Counted from the first letter of the stretch, positions 10,167 to 20,941 are shown. The stretch is 25,783 nt of DNA from Evernia prunastri (GCA_003184365.1 NKYR01000233.1:1-25783), one strand, 5' to 3'. A program made the numbers and translations. Notes: generated by a model from the letters alone, not told the origin.

Positions 10167-10906
10167 TCAGACACTGCCGCCAGCCTCGAGGTCTCGATAC
10201 CCATCTGCATTACTTTCTCTCTCCAGCAAAGGTTGATAGCCTCCATCGTTACTTCTCGTCTCCTGCCTCTTTGCCTTATGATGGCAGTCCCGGCAGCACG
10301 TACTACCACGACCCACGTTGAGAAAAACACTCGGTAGATTCCCAAGCGTAATAATGCCGTGAATGGTACTGCAAAGATGACAGGGTCAGAATGTGCTCTC
10401 GCGATGCTGACCGATGAGCTCACCAGCAGAACATCCAAGGTACAGAATTATACACCATCAGAATGCTTGGCCCATGATACATATCGTCCACTATGATTCC
10501 ATTTGCGATGAGCAAAGCCAAGAAGCTCAAGAACCCTAGAGTGTCGACAAAGACCAAGGCCGTGACGGAGATGAGATGCTTTTGCCTGAAGATACGATCA
10601 GAATGCGAAGCAAGATCCGCGCAGTTCCAGAGGAAAGATATTGCGAGCTTTGGAGAAGATCAGCTCAAACGGTCTTTGACACCTGATTGTCGGAAAGCTT
10701 ACCACGATGGAGGTCCAGACCGTGAGGTACCTTGGCGCGTTGCCGCAAGAGCTGTCAATGAATACGGCAAGCAGAGACACAAAGTTTAGTACGCTCCCAA
10801 TGATTATGGAAACGATGGCCGTTGAGCGCAGCCAGTAGCGTTTGTGGCTTTTAAGAGATGCCATGATTTGCGTGAGGTCATTGAGGAGTGGTGTCTCGGT
10901 AGCCAT
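10167..10906 (-). CDS. Multi-pass membrane protein, three exons
   Basis: Three exons, 10906-10703, 10578-10424 and 10368-10167, give about 186 aa starting MATETPLLNDL. Intron 2 (10369-10423, 55 nt) is clear: donor GTGAGC, branch TTCTGAC, acceptor TTTGCAG. Intron 1 (10579-10702, 124 nt) uses GTAAGC and an AAAAG acceptor and is less certain; it keeps the frame and joins two hydrophobic regions. Hydrophobic segments are TAIVSIIIGSVLNFVSLLAVF, VTALVFVDTLGFLSFLALLI and a third around ILMVYNSVPWMFC. They are followed by a Cys-rich RGSTCCRDCHHK stretch and a polar tail with YQPLLERES. The tail (YxxL/LL-type signals) resembles cytosolic tails of small fungal membrane proteins. The family is not named. 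The annotated frame depends on splicing, since no single ORF covers it. Confidence 0.72.
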
Positions 10907-11572
10907 GTCGTTTTCGAAACGGAGAATCTTGTCTCGTTGGATCTTTGGTTTCTCAGTCTTGGAATCCTTTCTCCCAGATGCACTAACCGTTGAGAAAAGA
11001 GGAATGCAAAGAAATCATTTATTTAAGTGATACTGAGTCTTTGAAGCTCTCACGGTAGGGGCGGCAAGGCGCATTTGCGCAGCGGGTTTTGCACCGCCCG
11101 AGGCTAGATTACTGTTGTACTAGGCAGCGGTGCGGCACAGGTGCATGGCCATAGAACAAAACTCAGGGCTCAGGCGCAGCATCCAACATACTCTACAAAC
11201 TTAGATCCCTACAGCCGACAGCCGACGGTTAATTCGTCCGACGCTAACAGAATGATGTTGTGGACTGTCTCACCTCTTTCTTAAATCACTCGAAATTGAT
11301 TGCCGATTTCAGCCCTATCAGAAACCACCAAAACATCCAATTTTGATACAACTAATTACCACTAATATGACTGAGTGAATACTAGGCAACAAGGCATATT
11401 CATTCAAGCTGTCAGTCATTGTCAGTAGTAAGTGTCCAGGTCTCACTGCTTACTCCTCAGTCAGCTTTCACAACTGCCGAATCCGTGCGGGTGGGACTGA
11501 TTTAGACTGCCCTGCTTTCTCCATGTTGCATGGACGTCACGAACTCGATGAGCTAGCCATGGCCACAAATCC
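10907..11572. other. Intergenic, nothing recognised
   Basis: This holds the promoter of the leftward membrane-protein gene and the 3' flank of the acyltransferase gene. A locally GC-rich stretch with CGCATTTGCGCAGCGGG-type sequence lies around 11060-11140. No coding or RNA feature is supported. Confidence 0.5.
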
Positions 11573-12960
11573 TTACACCAAGCATGCGAACTTCGCCCAG
11601 AGTTTATCGCCTTTCAGCCTTTCCATAGCATCATCTTCCAATTCAACCACGACCTCCATGCCCCCGCCCATCTCCTTCGTCAACACAGGAAGCAAAACTT
11701 GCATGCCATTGAACATGCTACTCGACGCCGTCCTCACTCTCTCGCACTTCCCGCCCAGCACGTGCGCCCAATCAAAATCGTACACGGAAAGCCAGCCCAC
11801 GATGTCAATATTGAACAGGTTTTCAATACATCCGCGAAAACAACAGGCATTAGCAACGATGGTTTCGGTACGCTATCAATCATCCTGATCAGCGAGTCAA
11901 TATAGCTTGCGTCGACTTTTTCCGTAGATCTGCGTACAACCAGCGCGATGTCGGCAAGGTTCGCCTCAAGAAGTGATTCGATTGGGAGTCTAGACTCTTG
12001 AAAACACCAAGCGCTAGTAAGGAGATCTGGCGCTAGGGGTGGATTCATCCTTTTACGTGCATTGAGCGGCGAGGAGAACAAGGACACTGAGTCTGGAGCA
12101 ATTTGTTTGTGGGCGTACGTGGCAGCCATAACAGATCGCCAGACGAGAGCGCTAATGGCGGCGTTGGTAGAGATCCAGCTGTACTCCTTTTCGCTAGACG
12201 AGGAGTTGCTAGGGGATGCGAGTTCCTTCAGGGCGGAGAGAGCAGAAGGAGAGAAGTGAAAGACCTGGGTCTTCAATGTCTGAGTCAAAGCTGGCGGCAA
12301 GGCGATCGGTTCTTCAGGTAGTAGGAGAAATTCCGGGTGATCATCTATTGACCCTCTTTCAGCGCCAGTGGTCTTCGATAGCCTCGTTTTGTCGAAAGCG
12401 TCGGCAGCAAGTGTGAAGGCGTCAGAGCTCTTCTTCTCTGGGACCTGTATAGTGCTGCAATTTTGCGCCCACAATCCAAGAATTACAGCGATGGCTGTTC
12501 CGTCGAGGGCTCCATGCCAGACCGAAAGACCGAGCAGCAACCCCCCGTTTATGAGATTGGCCTGCACTAGGAACGGCGGCACCGGCGATCCTGGTACTAC
12601 AAAGACACCGGTTGGGCATAGCACCTCGCCATCGAATACCTGGCTGGGGAAACCTCTTGAACGTATCTCGTCAAAGTCCAGTCCAGTACCAATAAGGTTT
12701 TTGACAGTGAACATAGAGATATCGTCGGGGCGAAGGCTTTTGGTCTCCCTTCCTTTAGAGTCGGTCACTGGAACAACGAGGCTGTTCAAGAATGGATTGT
12801 TGACTGCCGTGGCTTCTAAACCCTGACGCAGGATATCTGTAGCCGCATCATGAGAACATCTCGCAGGCAGTACGAAACAAAGGATAAAGCGGGTGTAGGC
12901 TTGAGGAGAGATTTGTTCCAACGTGGAGAGATGGGGGACGTTCTCGGATAAGTCCAGCAT
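11573..12960 (-). pseudogene. BAHD acyltransferase, trichothecene 3-O-acetyltransferase-like, frameshifted
   Basis: The main frame (12960-11734) encodes 408 aa, of which about the first 390 match fungal members of the PF02458 transferase family. The catalytic HxxxD motif is present as WHGALDG (His149, Asp153), and the hydrophobic LINGGLLLGLSV lead-in is typical. The enzyme would move an acetyl or acyl group from CoA to a hydroxyl of a small molecule, in the cytosol. Near base 11785 the frame is lost. The family's C-terminal part (the DFGWG-equivalent region YDFDWAHVLG and a later VVVELEDDAMERLK) continues one frame over, down to a stop at 11573. One missing base, next to a CC run, accounts for it; with that base the length would be about 462 aa, normal for the family. 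No intron fits there. Either the gene is newly broken or the base is an assembly error. Substrate unknown; no other pathway genes are nearby. Confidence 0.85.
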
Positions 12961-14278
12961 TGTGGATTGAGATTCTACTTGGAGTCGAGCATTGACAATG
13001 GAGCGAGGTTGAAATGGCTTTTATCAACTGCTGCGCTCACGTCAGCACAACTATTTGAAGAGAATCATGTTAAGTGGGAAGTGAAAGTCAATCATGTACT
13101 TAGCTCAAGCGAAGCTTTAGATAAGACTGGGATTGGGTCAGCCCTCGCAGATTCAGTACCGGAATAAGTCAAGCGCTTACACATCGTTCGCGTCCCATCA
13201 ATAAATGTAAGAGTTCTTACGCAACATTCCACATCAATTTTAGATATCTCATTAATATTTTCCTCGTACATAGAATGGAGTGCGTTTGGTAGGAGAGAGC
13301 TAGGTGCGAAAGAAAGACGAGATACAGGCGACGACTCGCTGCTGTAAACTAGGACCAGGAATTGATCGGTCCAATTGTGAAGGGATCAACCACTCAATGG
13401 CCTGCATTGTCAGCTGGCAGATTAACACACAGTTGCCATACGCCAATTGCTACCATTCAATTTGACTACCGCTCAGTGGCAATTATCACGCCTTGGCATG
13501 GGCTTCACTACATATAATGGTGTAAATAGCTGTCTCTTCCACATACCACTAATTCTTTACACACTACATAACACGAAAATACGATGTGTACAAAAGACCA
13601 ACAAGACTCTCATGGCTCTTAATAACATGTCATGCCAAGTTCACGGAATGACAATATCGCCTATACAACTATGACGGCATCGATGGTAATAATGTCGCGC
13701 CAAGGACGTGTCAGAAAAGATACGTGCGTCATGATGAAAAGAGTTCTCTGCCTTACAGAGGGACATGCAGAATCCCAGACGATGGAAAATCGATGACATG
13801 GGTTTGGCTGCGCAAGTCTTTGAACAACTTCTTTCATCTGCTAAGAGCCCCTTGTTGTGAGGAAAACATTTTGACCCTGGGAACATGGTAAAGTTTTCAA
13901 GACAGTTGATTCTGCGGTTTCCGAGGCGGACTTGCCACGATTTTGGCGAGGTGGACACATTCTCTAGGCACTTGCGACCATATCTGCATGCGACACCTAT
14001 CAGCCATTCTCAACTAAAGATGAATTGGAAAGTCACGACTTTGCACTGTTTCAGTACATCATGAAGCGAGAGAATCATCACTATTGCTCTGGTAGCATCA
14101 TTCTAGGTTCAAATCAAGAGACATCGCAGCCTTCAAACGGTCTCATTCTGCAGTGACATCTCATTGTTAGCTTGAAAAACAATTCGATGCCCACTTTCCT
14201 GCCAGAACAGTCACAACTTGCGCCTCAGCAGCCCCATCTTCCCTTGTTCTCCCCGCTCATCTCCTTCCAGACCGCAGC
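12961..14278. other. Intergenic, nothing supported
   Basis: About 1.3 kb between the acyltransferase start and the Argonaute stop codon, both genes on the minus strand. AT-rich patches occur around 13200-13260 and 13440-13640. A 105-codon minus-strand frame (13641-13958) has no recognisable features. I see no tRNA, repeat or relic. Confidence 0.5.
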
Positions 14279-17200
14279 CTAGATGTAGAACATCGAATCT
14301 TTGAGCTGTGGATGAGGATCGATTTGATTCTGCAAGTCGGAACGGATTCTATCTCGCTGTCCGTCGGTCATTCCCGACGTGTCCGTCGTCACAGATTGAT
14401 TGTCCGTTGAGGAATCAGCAAGATAGCGTCTGGCCCTGTCGCACGCAACGTCCGCATAGTAGACAGGTGCAGGGATACTGACGGCCTTGGTGGTGCGAGC
14501 GAAAAGGTAGCATAAGCTATGTGTCACTCGCTCCAGCCTGTCGACGGGCTGAATGCCGGGTTGGACACCTTGATGAACGGATTCGAGCTTAACGTTTGTG
14601 AAAATCTCGTCCCAGAGAACAAAGTAGTGGGCTGGACGGGCAGTGCCCTGGAGAGCACTATGCGACTGAAGGAAGAAGTCCCACTTGCGCGCTTCGGTGA
14701 TGCCCCGGTCTACAACGAGACCCTCTTTGGGATTGCCGTTGTTGTCGCTAGCATGGTGTCCGCTGGGAGGGTAGAAACGAGTGTGATGATGTTTGCCAAC
14801 AATTATGAGAGTAAATCTTGGCAAAGGCTTGGAGTCTTTATTGTAAAGGTCTTGGCTTGCTTTCTGCATATCCGTCAATTCATCATCAAGAACTTGCTGA
14901 TACTGACTTTCGGAAACACCATCACGGTACACGAGAATGTTCTCTGGATAGGTGTTGTGGTGTTTCTTCCAAAGGAGAAGACGCGATTCAAGCATCTCGT
15001 AGATCATGTCCAGCATCTCTTTACCTTTGCGCAATTGAACTTGCAGATCCACCGGCCACTGTCCAAGGTCTTTGTTGACGCTGGCAACCATGGAGGCCAC
15101 ACTTGCCTTCTCAGAACCCGGTGATGGATGTATTACATCTATCCCCACTACCATGGTTTTGCCTTTAGAGACGATACCCATGTCAATATCTCTGAGTGTG
15201 TGATTGGTGCCCCCAAGCTTCAGGTTGAACTTCAGCGCCACATTGGCGAGATACATTGCGTTGCACTTGTAAAACTTGTTGTTTTTGTCTTTATCGTCTA
15301 TGACCGTGACGCACACGGTATGGATGCCTTCAGTTTGGTCGAAAAGTCTCTTGATCTGATTGTAAAGTACTGTGTCCTTCTTTTGCAGGACGACAAGCAT
15401 GATATCTGTCTTCTGCCCTCGCCGAGATATTCTGAACCAGTCTTCTATGCTTCTACCGTCTTGATCGCAGAAGTGCCTTTTACGAACGTCAAAATTGAGA
15501 GTCTCCTCCCATGGGGGGCTGGTTTGGATACCACAGTTTCTGAGCGTCTTTTCAAATTCGGAAATGGCCAATTCATGAGCGTTTGGTGGAAGTTTGGCCC
15601 TCGAGTCCTGAAGTTTGATCCTCGAGTCTTGAAGTTTCAGACATCCCCAATGCTCCAAGGAATTGGCTGTAGTCTTTGGTAGTGTGATACTGAATTTTAG
15701 ATTCCGTAGGTTCCATCCTCCCGACGACGAAGTGGCGGTTGTGTTACCTTTGTACAAAAGGTTTGGTGGACTTAACATTCGTCCACATACTGATATCATG
15801 TTCGGGTGAACCTCAACCGAGAGGTTTGCCTGGTCAAATCAGCACACATACATATAAGTTAACCTTACTGACGAATCCTACCATCTCAGGCGATGTTGGA
15901 GAAAGACCCAAAGCTGGAAGGCCCGCATCTTTGATAGATTTGACATTCTGAGATGGTTTGCGAACTGCGAAGCTTATCATGCTATCTGTTTGATTGGGAG
16001 TGGGTTTTCCGAGCTGACTGTTGCGAGTGTATGTATTAGCGTGTCTGTCTCCCTCAGCCGAGGCTCTTATGAAACATACCCGTGCTCTACGTAGCAGGCT
16101 TCAGCAGGCACGTACGTGGGATCACCCTTTGATCCGAAGTTGATCACTGGGTACCTTCCTTCCTGGTCTGAGTCGATGTTGTGCCCTGGAAAACTCAGCG
16201 GATGTTAAGGTTGAAGCCTCACGCAAGCTTACTGCTCCGGAAGAACTCCTCAACGCTAATGTAGTTGTGCTTTACGATGCCCCATTTGTCTTTTAACTTG
16301 TACTCTTGTTTCGCGAAGTCCCTCTTGTCATCGCAATAGAACCACACTTGTGCCGGTGGAGCTGCGAAGTATTCGACAAAAGGGGCATGCTCTTTCCCTT
16401 CACCATCCTTTTGCGACGCGAACCCTTTGACCGTTCGTACCCTTGTGATCTGATTGCGGGTTTTATCCTTCAGGTACAACATATTGGGTTCTCAGCTTTA
16501 GACCCCTGAGGAATGTTTGAAGCTTAGACCAATCGGCCTCGTCCACTAATCTATTACTAGCCTTCCAGCTTTTAATCGAATCGATCAACTTGGCAGCTTC
16601 ATAAAAGGCCGCATGACTAATGTTGACGTTAACCAAGGTGCGGAAGCTAGCAAGCCGTACGCTCAAGAAATAACCCCGAATAGCTTCGAGACCTCCTATG
16701 AGAGACCGCCGTTCTGTCTTGTCGTCATTGGTATAGCTTCTGTTACCTCCCATTATGGTGGTCGTGGGAGAGGATTTTGTATGATGCCCGAACAGGATGT
16801 TAAGCGCTTGCAACATTGAGTCTCTATGCTGATATTGCGCGACAATGTCTGTAGAGCCCAAGAAGGTTTGGAGCCCTGAGACTTCGAGAGGCGGACGAAT
16901 TTCCTCGATGTGTAGCTTGTACTCTTGCAAGTCGCTCCCTTGTCCACTGTCATCTTCGTGGAAATACTTGATTTCTGGGTCCCACCGATCCTGCGGAATC
17001 TTTCCAGAACATATCAGGACTGACTTGAAGTCAGTGGCAATGTGAAGTTTCGAATTGTATGACGCCAAAAGTTTTAGCAAGATGCGGATAATCTGTTTCA
17101 GCTTCTTGTTCCTAGGTGGCGGAAGCTGCTTTCCCTGTTCGTTGAATTTGGCGTCGATCTTGACATTGTAGCGATGCAAGATGAGGTTATTAGGCAGGTT

Positions 17201-17746
17201 GACAAGGAAGTAGTTGGTCAGAAATTCAACTTCTTCTCCCTTGGTACCGTAAGACGGGCGATACGGGTTTCGTTCGGCTGTCCGAGGCCTGCCCTCAAGA
17301 CTCCTGAGAAGAGCATCCTCTTTTTTTATTTCGGCCTTCGCTTCTTCAGAGATTTGCCTGCACAGATAGCGATTCAGGTCAGTGAGTCCTTATAGTAGGG
17401 GAACAACACTTACGAAACCCTCGTAGTGGCACGGCCTCCTTGTACATTATGACCAGGCGATCCCTGTGGAGGTCGACGCTCGTTACTTGGTCCTCCAACG
17501 CTGCCCCTCCTGGGACAATCTCTCGCAATGTGGTTAGAGCCACCACACTAAGGCTGCATGTCAGCGGGGCAGTCCGAAGACCGTTACCGATTTTACCGTG
17601 TAACAATTTTGGCTCCCCCGTCCACCTCCTCCACCTCCACTTCCGCCGGAGTTGTAGCCACCTCCAGAGCCTTTCGGGCGATTCGTTCGAGAATCAGAGT
17701 CCTGCTTTCGGCCATACGGATCTTGACGGCCGGTTGGACGCGACAT
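14279..17746 (-). CDS. Argonaute with Gly-rich N-terminus and CCHC zinc knuckle; one frame break in exon 3
   Basis: Six exons: 17746-17597, 17547-17414, 17357-16233, 16185-16080, 16017-15882 and 15829-14279. The introns are 49, 56, 47, 62 and 52 nt, mostly with recognisable branch sites. The product is about 1066 aa. Order: a Gly/Arg-rich disordered start; a CCHC knuckle (Cys48, Cys51, His56, Cys61); ArgoN from about 138 (EFLTNYFLVNLP); the ArgoL1 linker (GYFLSVRLASFRTLVNVNIS); PAZ, ending YPVINFGSKGDPTYVPAEAC; then MID and PIWI. The slicer tetrad looks complete: Asp in GIDVIHPS (about 781), Glu in GKEML (about 821), Asp in YRDGVSE (about 853), His in ARPAHYFVLWD (about 951). It should bind small RNAs and cleave targets. 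Total exon length is 3n+1, because one extra base near 16480 shifts the frame between FLRGLKLRTQ and LYLKDKTRNQ. No intron explains it, so the gene is either recently broken or mis-assembled here. Confidence 0.9.
15599..15640. repeat. 21-bp direct duplication inside the Argonaute gene
   Basis: Two adjacent 21-bp units, both opening CCTCGAGTC, encode LQDSRIK and LQDSRAK in the linker before the MID domain. The period is a multiple of three and the frame is kept. Confidence 0.8.
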
Positions 17747-18134
17747 TGCAGCTGCTGGTCTTGAAGTGTCTTGTGGAAAGAAGCGCGCAACTGAGTGCTT
17801 GTCAGCTAGAGGTCATTGAAATCGAAGAGCACAATGTGGGTAGGGGAAGAAAGTTGGTGGCGGAGTACTATTTGAATTGAGATCGGTGTTTGCTACACGG
17901 GACAGAGTGACGGAAAGTTGAATGGCCAACAGCAAAAGCAAACAGCGACGGAGCAAGAAACAAACTCTATATTTTCCGTTCTCCCCTCTAGGGTCCATGA
18001 AGATTAGGGATTACTTATCCAGTCTAGATGTCAAAGCCAGCGCTACTTACCTTCAGGTAACAGCATGACATTGTTGCTTTGCCACGTTGTCTTTTATGCA
18101 CATCTGTTGGAAAAACATGGAATCAGTCTTCGTT
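17747..18134. other. Upstream region of the Argonaute gene
   Basis: Sequence between the Argonaute start and the next minus-strand ORF. It contains a 61-codon minus-strand ATG frame (17998-17813) that could be an upstream ORF in the leader. No clear TATA box is seen close to the start. Confidence 0.4.
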
Positions 18135-18779
18135 TCAGGACTCGGCCCATCTCTTTCCTATAGGCTTTACGTCACACAGGGTTTCTGTGAAAGCGCCCAG
18201 CACGCTCCGTCGACATGCTTTACGCTTTAATTCTGGAAAGTGTATCAGCCGTCGGAGGTCTTCCCGCGCACAATTCATGCATCGACTCCGAACTGTATCA
18301 GATGTTTTCTCTGTTAACGTTTGACTATGTTCTGATACCCAGAGATGGTATCGTTCGACAGCAGAGAGTTGGTCAATGTATGAGTATCCAGCAGCAAAAG
18401 GAATTCTCGTCAACTCCAACCCGGTCGATATTTTAGAGTCATTGACATTTCGACTAATTGCAACCTCTTGCGGCGTCTCTACTGGACGAACAAGTGATAC
18501 TGAAGTCCGAGCCGCCCTTGAGATGCCGGCGAGATGCAGAATACCTTGTGTAACACTTACAACGATCGTGGGAAACAGAGGGTCTACTTCCGGTCTACAA
18601 ATGGCACCACAGCTTGTAGAATAACATGCATTCAAAGGCGAGGTCCAAGAGACAGCCGGTAGGTAGGAAACGGACAGGAGACGCCCGATGCAAGCTTGAT
18701 GCGCAAAGACCATGCCGCTCGGACGAGAAGGCCCGGATCGATTCATACCAGGGGTGTATGGAAATATTCGAGCAATCAT
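18135..18779 (-). CDS. Hypothetical protein, 214 aa
   Basis: An uninterrupted ATG-started frame of 214 codons, long for chance at this base composition. The translation is rich in Arg, Ser and Cys (SCGAICRPE, SRCMNCARED), with no signal peptide, membrane helix or recognised domain. A GTAAGT lies inside the frame near 18563 and could be a donor site, so the true gene might be spliced differently. It lies upstream of Argonaute on the same strand and back-to-back with the methyltransferase. Function unknown; it may not be a gene. Confidence 0.35.
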   Translation of the reverse strand: MIARIFPYTPGMNRSGPSRPSGMVFAHQACIGRLLSVSYLPAVSWTSPLNACYSTSCGAICRPEVDPLFPTIVVSVTQGILHLAGISRAARTSVSLVRPVETPQEVAISRNVNDSKISTGLELTRIPFAAGYSYIDQLSAVERYHLWVSEHSQTLTEKTSDTVRSRCMNCAREDLRRLIHFPELKRKACRRSVLGAFTETLCDVKPIGKRWAES

Positions 18780-19088
18780 ACCAGTTTTTGAGCGGATTTG
18801 TCAGCTCTCTACCTTACCTTCGATGCACCTTCCTATTTCGGTTCGCTACATAGCTGGGCCCCACTTCCCCGCAAATAGTCGCACAACATCTAGAGTATTT
18901 TGCACTTCTCTAAGGCAGACTTCAATAATTTCCATCCGGGACTTTGCGCTTGAACTCAAACTGCAATCCGCCCAGTCTGACGATTACGGTGTTGAAGATC
19001 TCGTCCACGGGTCCCGATCACAACTCTCTCTTCCAGAGCTCCGGGCGCAATATACATCTGAGAAAAGGACTGAGCCCATACATGCAAC
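18780..19088. other. Divergent intergenic region
   Basis: About 310 bases between a minus-strand ORF and the plus-strand methyltransferase; probably the methyltransferase promoter. No clear TATA box or other motif. Confidence 0.4.
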
Positions 19089-19781
19089 ATGGAGGATACC
19101 CAACAATTCCAACCCACCGACGAACAATTCTGGACCGACTTGGGCATAAAATACGAAGCTGCCTTCGGCCACGATCCCGGCCTTCACAAAATCGTGAAGG
19201 AATATCTGAACAAGCTCCCCGCCTCCGCACTCGTTCTCGACTGCGGTTGCGGCACGGGCAAGCCTGTCGCGAAAGCCGTTGCCGAGAGCGGACGCCACGT
19301 CCACGGCATCGACATGTCCGCCGGCATGGTCTCGCTGAGTCGCAAAGCCGTGCCGAACGGGACCTTCGAGGTAGCCAACATGCTGGACTATGCGCCGAGC
19401 GTAAGCTACGATGGCGCCATAGCGAGTCTGTCCATTTTCGAGCTCACGAGGCAAGAGGTCACAAGCATGGCGTGCAGGTGGTCTCAGTGGCTGAAGCCGG
19501 GAGGATTCCTGCTGATCAGTACATTTGGCGCGGAGGATTGCACGCAGGTGAAGGCTGAGAATTGGAATGCTGATGGCATGTGTGCGGAAAAGGTTGTCTG
19601 GAAATTTATGGGCAACAAAGTCTCGATTACGTTGTTTACCAAAGCCGGCTGGAAGGTGCTATTGGAGGAGGCAGGCTTCGAGATTGTCCATACCGAGGAA
19701 GACTTGTTCACCCCAGCAGCTGCAGATTGCGAAGTCGAGCCGCGCTACTATCTTATTGCTAAGAGGGCCTTGAGCACCTAG
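19089..19781 (+). CDS. Class I SAM-dependent methyltransferase
   Basis: A 230-aa single-exon protein. Motif I, the SAM-binding loop, is LVLDCGCGTGKPV at about residues 48-60. The acidic residue after strand 2 is in VHGIDMSAGM (about 71-80). The YDGAIASLSIFEL segment (about 107-119) is the strand 4 region, and WLKPGGFLLISTF (about 134-146) is the family's motif III-type region. The N-terminus FWTDLGIKYEAAFGHDPGL resembles small fungal and bacterial methyltransferases of the Methyltransf_11/25 type. It transfers a methyl group from SAM to an unknown small molecule, most likely in the cytosol. Complete, with an ordinary length for the family and no frame break. No partner biosynthetic genes lie beside it. 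Confidence 0.88.
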   Translation: MEDTQQFQPTDEQFWTDLGIKYEAAFGHDPGLHKIVKEYLNKLPASALVLDCGCGTGKPVAKAVAESGRHVHGIDMSAGMVSLSRKAVPNGTFEVANMLDYAPSVSYDGAIASLSIFELTRQEVTSMACRWSQWLKPGGFLLISTFGAEDCTQVKAENWNADGMCAEKVVWKFMGNKVSITLFTKAGWKVLLEEAGFEIVHTEEDLFTPAAADCEVEPRYYLIAKRALST

Positions 19782-20361
19782 GGTTCGGGACTCGTCCGTT
19801 GAGGTGATGGGCGAGCCAGAAAAAGGGACAATGTGCTCGCAAAATGGCTTTTGGTTCCCATACCGAGTCTTCGCGAGGTCGTGATTTGCGAAAGTGGAAT
19901 TTACTCCAGATAGATTAGCTGTAAAAGGCTGAATCTGCTTACGATTGATAAGAGCGACGCTGAAGTATCCTTTGTCCCTTCTTTCGGTGTTGAGTTGTCA
20001 AGAAGGGGATCTTGTAGCGTAACATTTCTTTCCTGGTGACACGAGACCCTCCCGCCCCAGGAAATGAAATGAGAGTATTCCGGCTGCGACCGTGTATTTG
20101 GCAACCAGAATGCAATGGTGTGGCGACACTTCTCAAGGCCGGAGAGCTCGGCAACTTCCGCGTGATGGCATACGCTTGTCAAACCAGTCGTGTACACGTC
20201 CAGCCAGTCGTCATCTCTTATACTTGTACCGGTATGAGCGATTTGAGAACTTGGGAGAGTACCGACTTCATTTGAGGAAGTCTAAAGGAAACAAAGAATG
20301 CGTCGAAGCCCTCACACAACGTCTCTTCGTATTGCGCATTTGCCACTCTTGAATTTCCACG
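19782..20361. other. Intergenic, nothing supported
   Basis: Overlapping frames of 71-98 codons occur on both strands from 19901 to 20352, none with a domain or clear coding signal. It contains the 3' flank of the methyltransferase gene. Confidence 0.45.
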
Positions 20362-20634
20362 TCACCACGGGCAGATGACGACCAAAGAATCTTTTTTTGT
20401 TCTGCGCAGCGGGTCGGATCCATAGTATCTTTTGCGTTCAGTTTTAGGGCTGTGCACACTTTGTATCAGCGTGGAGAACGCCGCAAGACCTGGGCCAGTT
20501 GGTGAGTGAGGAATTGAGGCATTCAGCATGCTGACTTTGTCGAACACAGTCAGCTTGTACGGCCGGCTCGCGAAGATTTGCGGAACCAGCAGCTGAAAGT
20601 CCTCGGCGTTGCTTTTCGACTGCCTCGGGATCAT
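20362..20634 (-). CDS. Small hypothetical ORF, 90 aa
   Basis: An ATG-started frame of 90 codons whose first 60 residues look protein-like (EDFQLLVPQIFASRPYKLTV, SPTGPGLAAFSTLIQSV). No signal peptide or named domain. The end of the frame is basic and less convincing, so it could be the first exon of a gene or the remnant of one. Confidence 0.25.
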   Translation of the reverse strand: MIPRQSKSNAEDFQLLVPQIFASRPYKLTVFDKVSMLNASIPHSPTGPGLAAFSTLIQSVHSPKTERKRYYGSDPLRRTKKDSLVVICPW

Positions 20635-20765
20635 ACGATCAATACCGAGCTAGGCTAGTGCTTCGCAGGCTTTGTAAACCAACATTCATACCGAAAATGG
20701 CTAGCGTTTCGTAGACTCGAATCTAGGATCACATAACCCCTCGAAGATTTTAAGCACCCATTCAA

Positions 20766-20773
20766 TATATAAG
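20766..20773 (+). promoter_or_regulatory. TATA box upstream of the 174-aa gene
   Basis: TATATAAG lies 169 nt before the ATG at 20942. This would place the transcription start around 20800 and give a leader of about 140 nt, CAA-rich and without an ATG before the start. Confidence 0.55.
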
Positions 20774-20941
20774 ACTACTTCTTTCAGCAAAATTTTGAGT
20801 CAACTCGATTCCAAGAGGCAACAGCAACAAAGAGAGCCTCGAAACACAAAATTTCAAGCCCAAACCCCCAGATCAATAAGCGCTAAACCTATTAGTTCCA
20901 ACCACATTCTCGACTTTCTCACACCTGACTCCCGTTGGGCA

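Noticed and set aside
14519..15682. Plus-strand frames of 201 and 184 codons opposite the Argonaute PIWI region
   Set aside because: The minus strand encodes an unmistakable PIWI domain; the plus-strand translations have no domain.
15842..15870. Donors GTAAGG or GTTAAC for Argonaute intron 5
   Set aside because: They give introns of only 34-39 nt or a stop codon; GTAGGA at 15881 gives 52 nt in phase 0 and a family-like junction.
18944..19558. Plus-strand Arg/His-rich 204-codon frame overlapping the methyltransferase
   Set aside because: Frame-shifted shadow of the GC-rich methyltransferase coding sequence.
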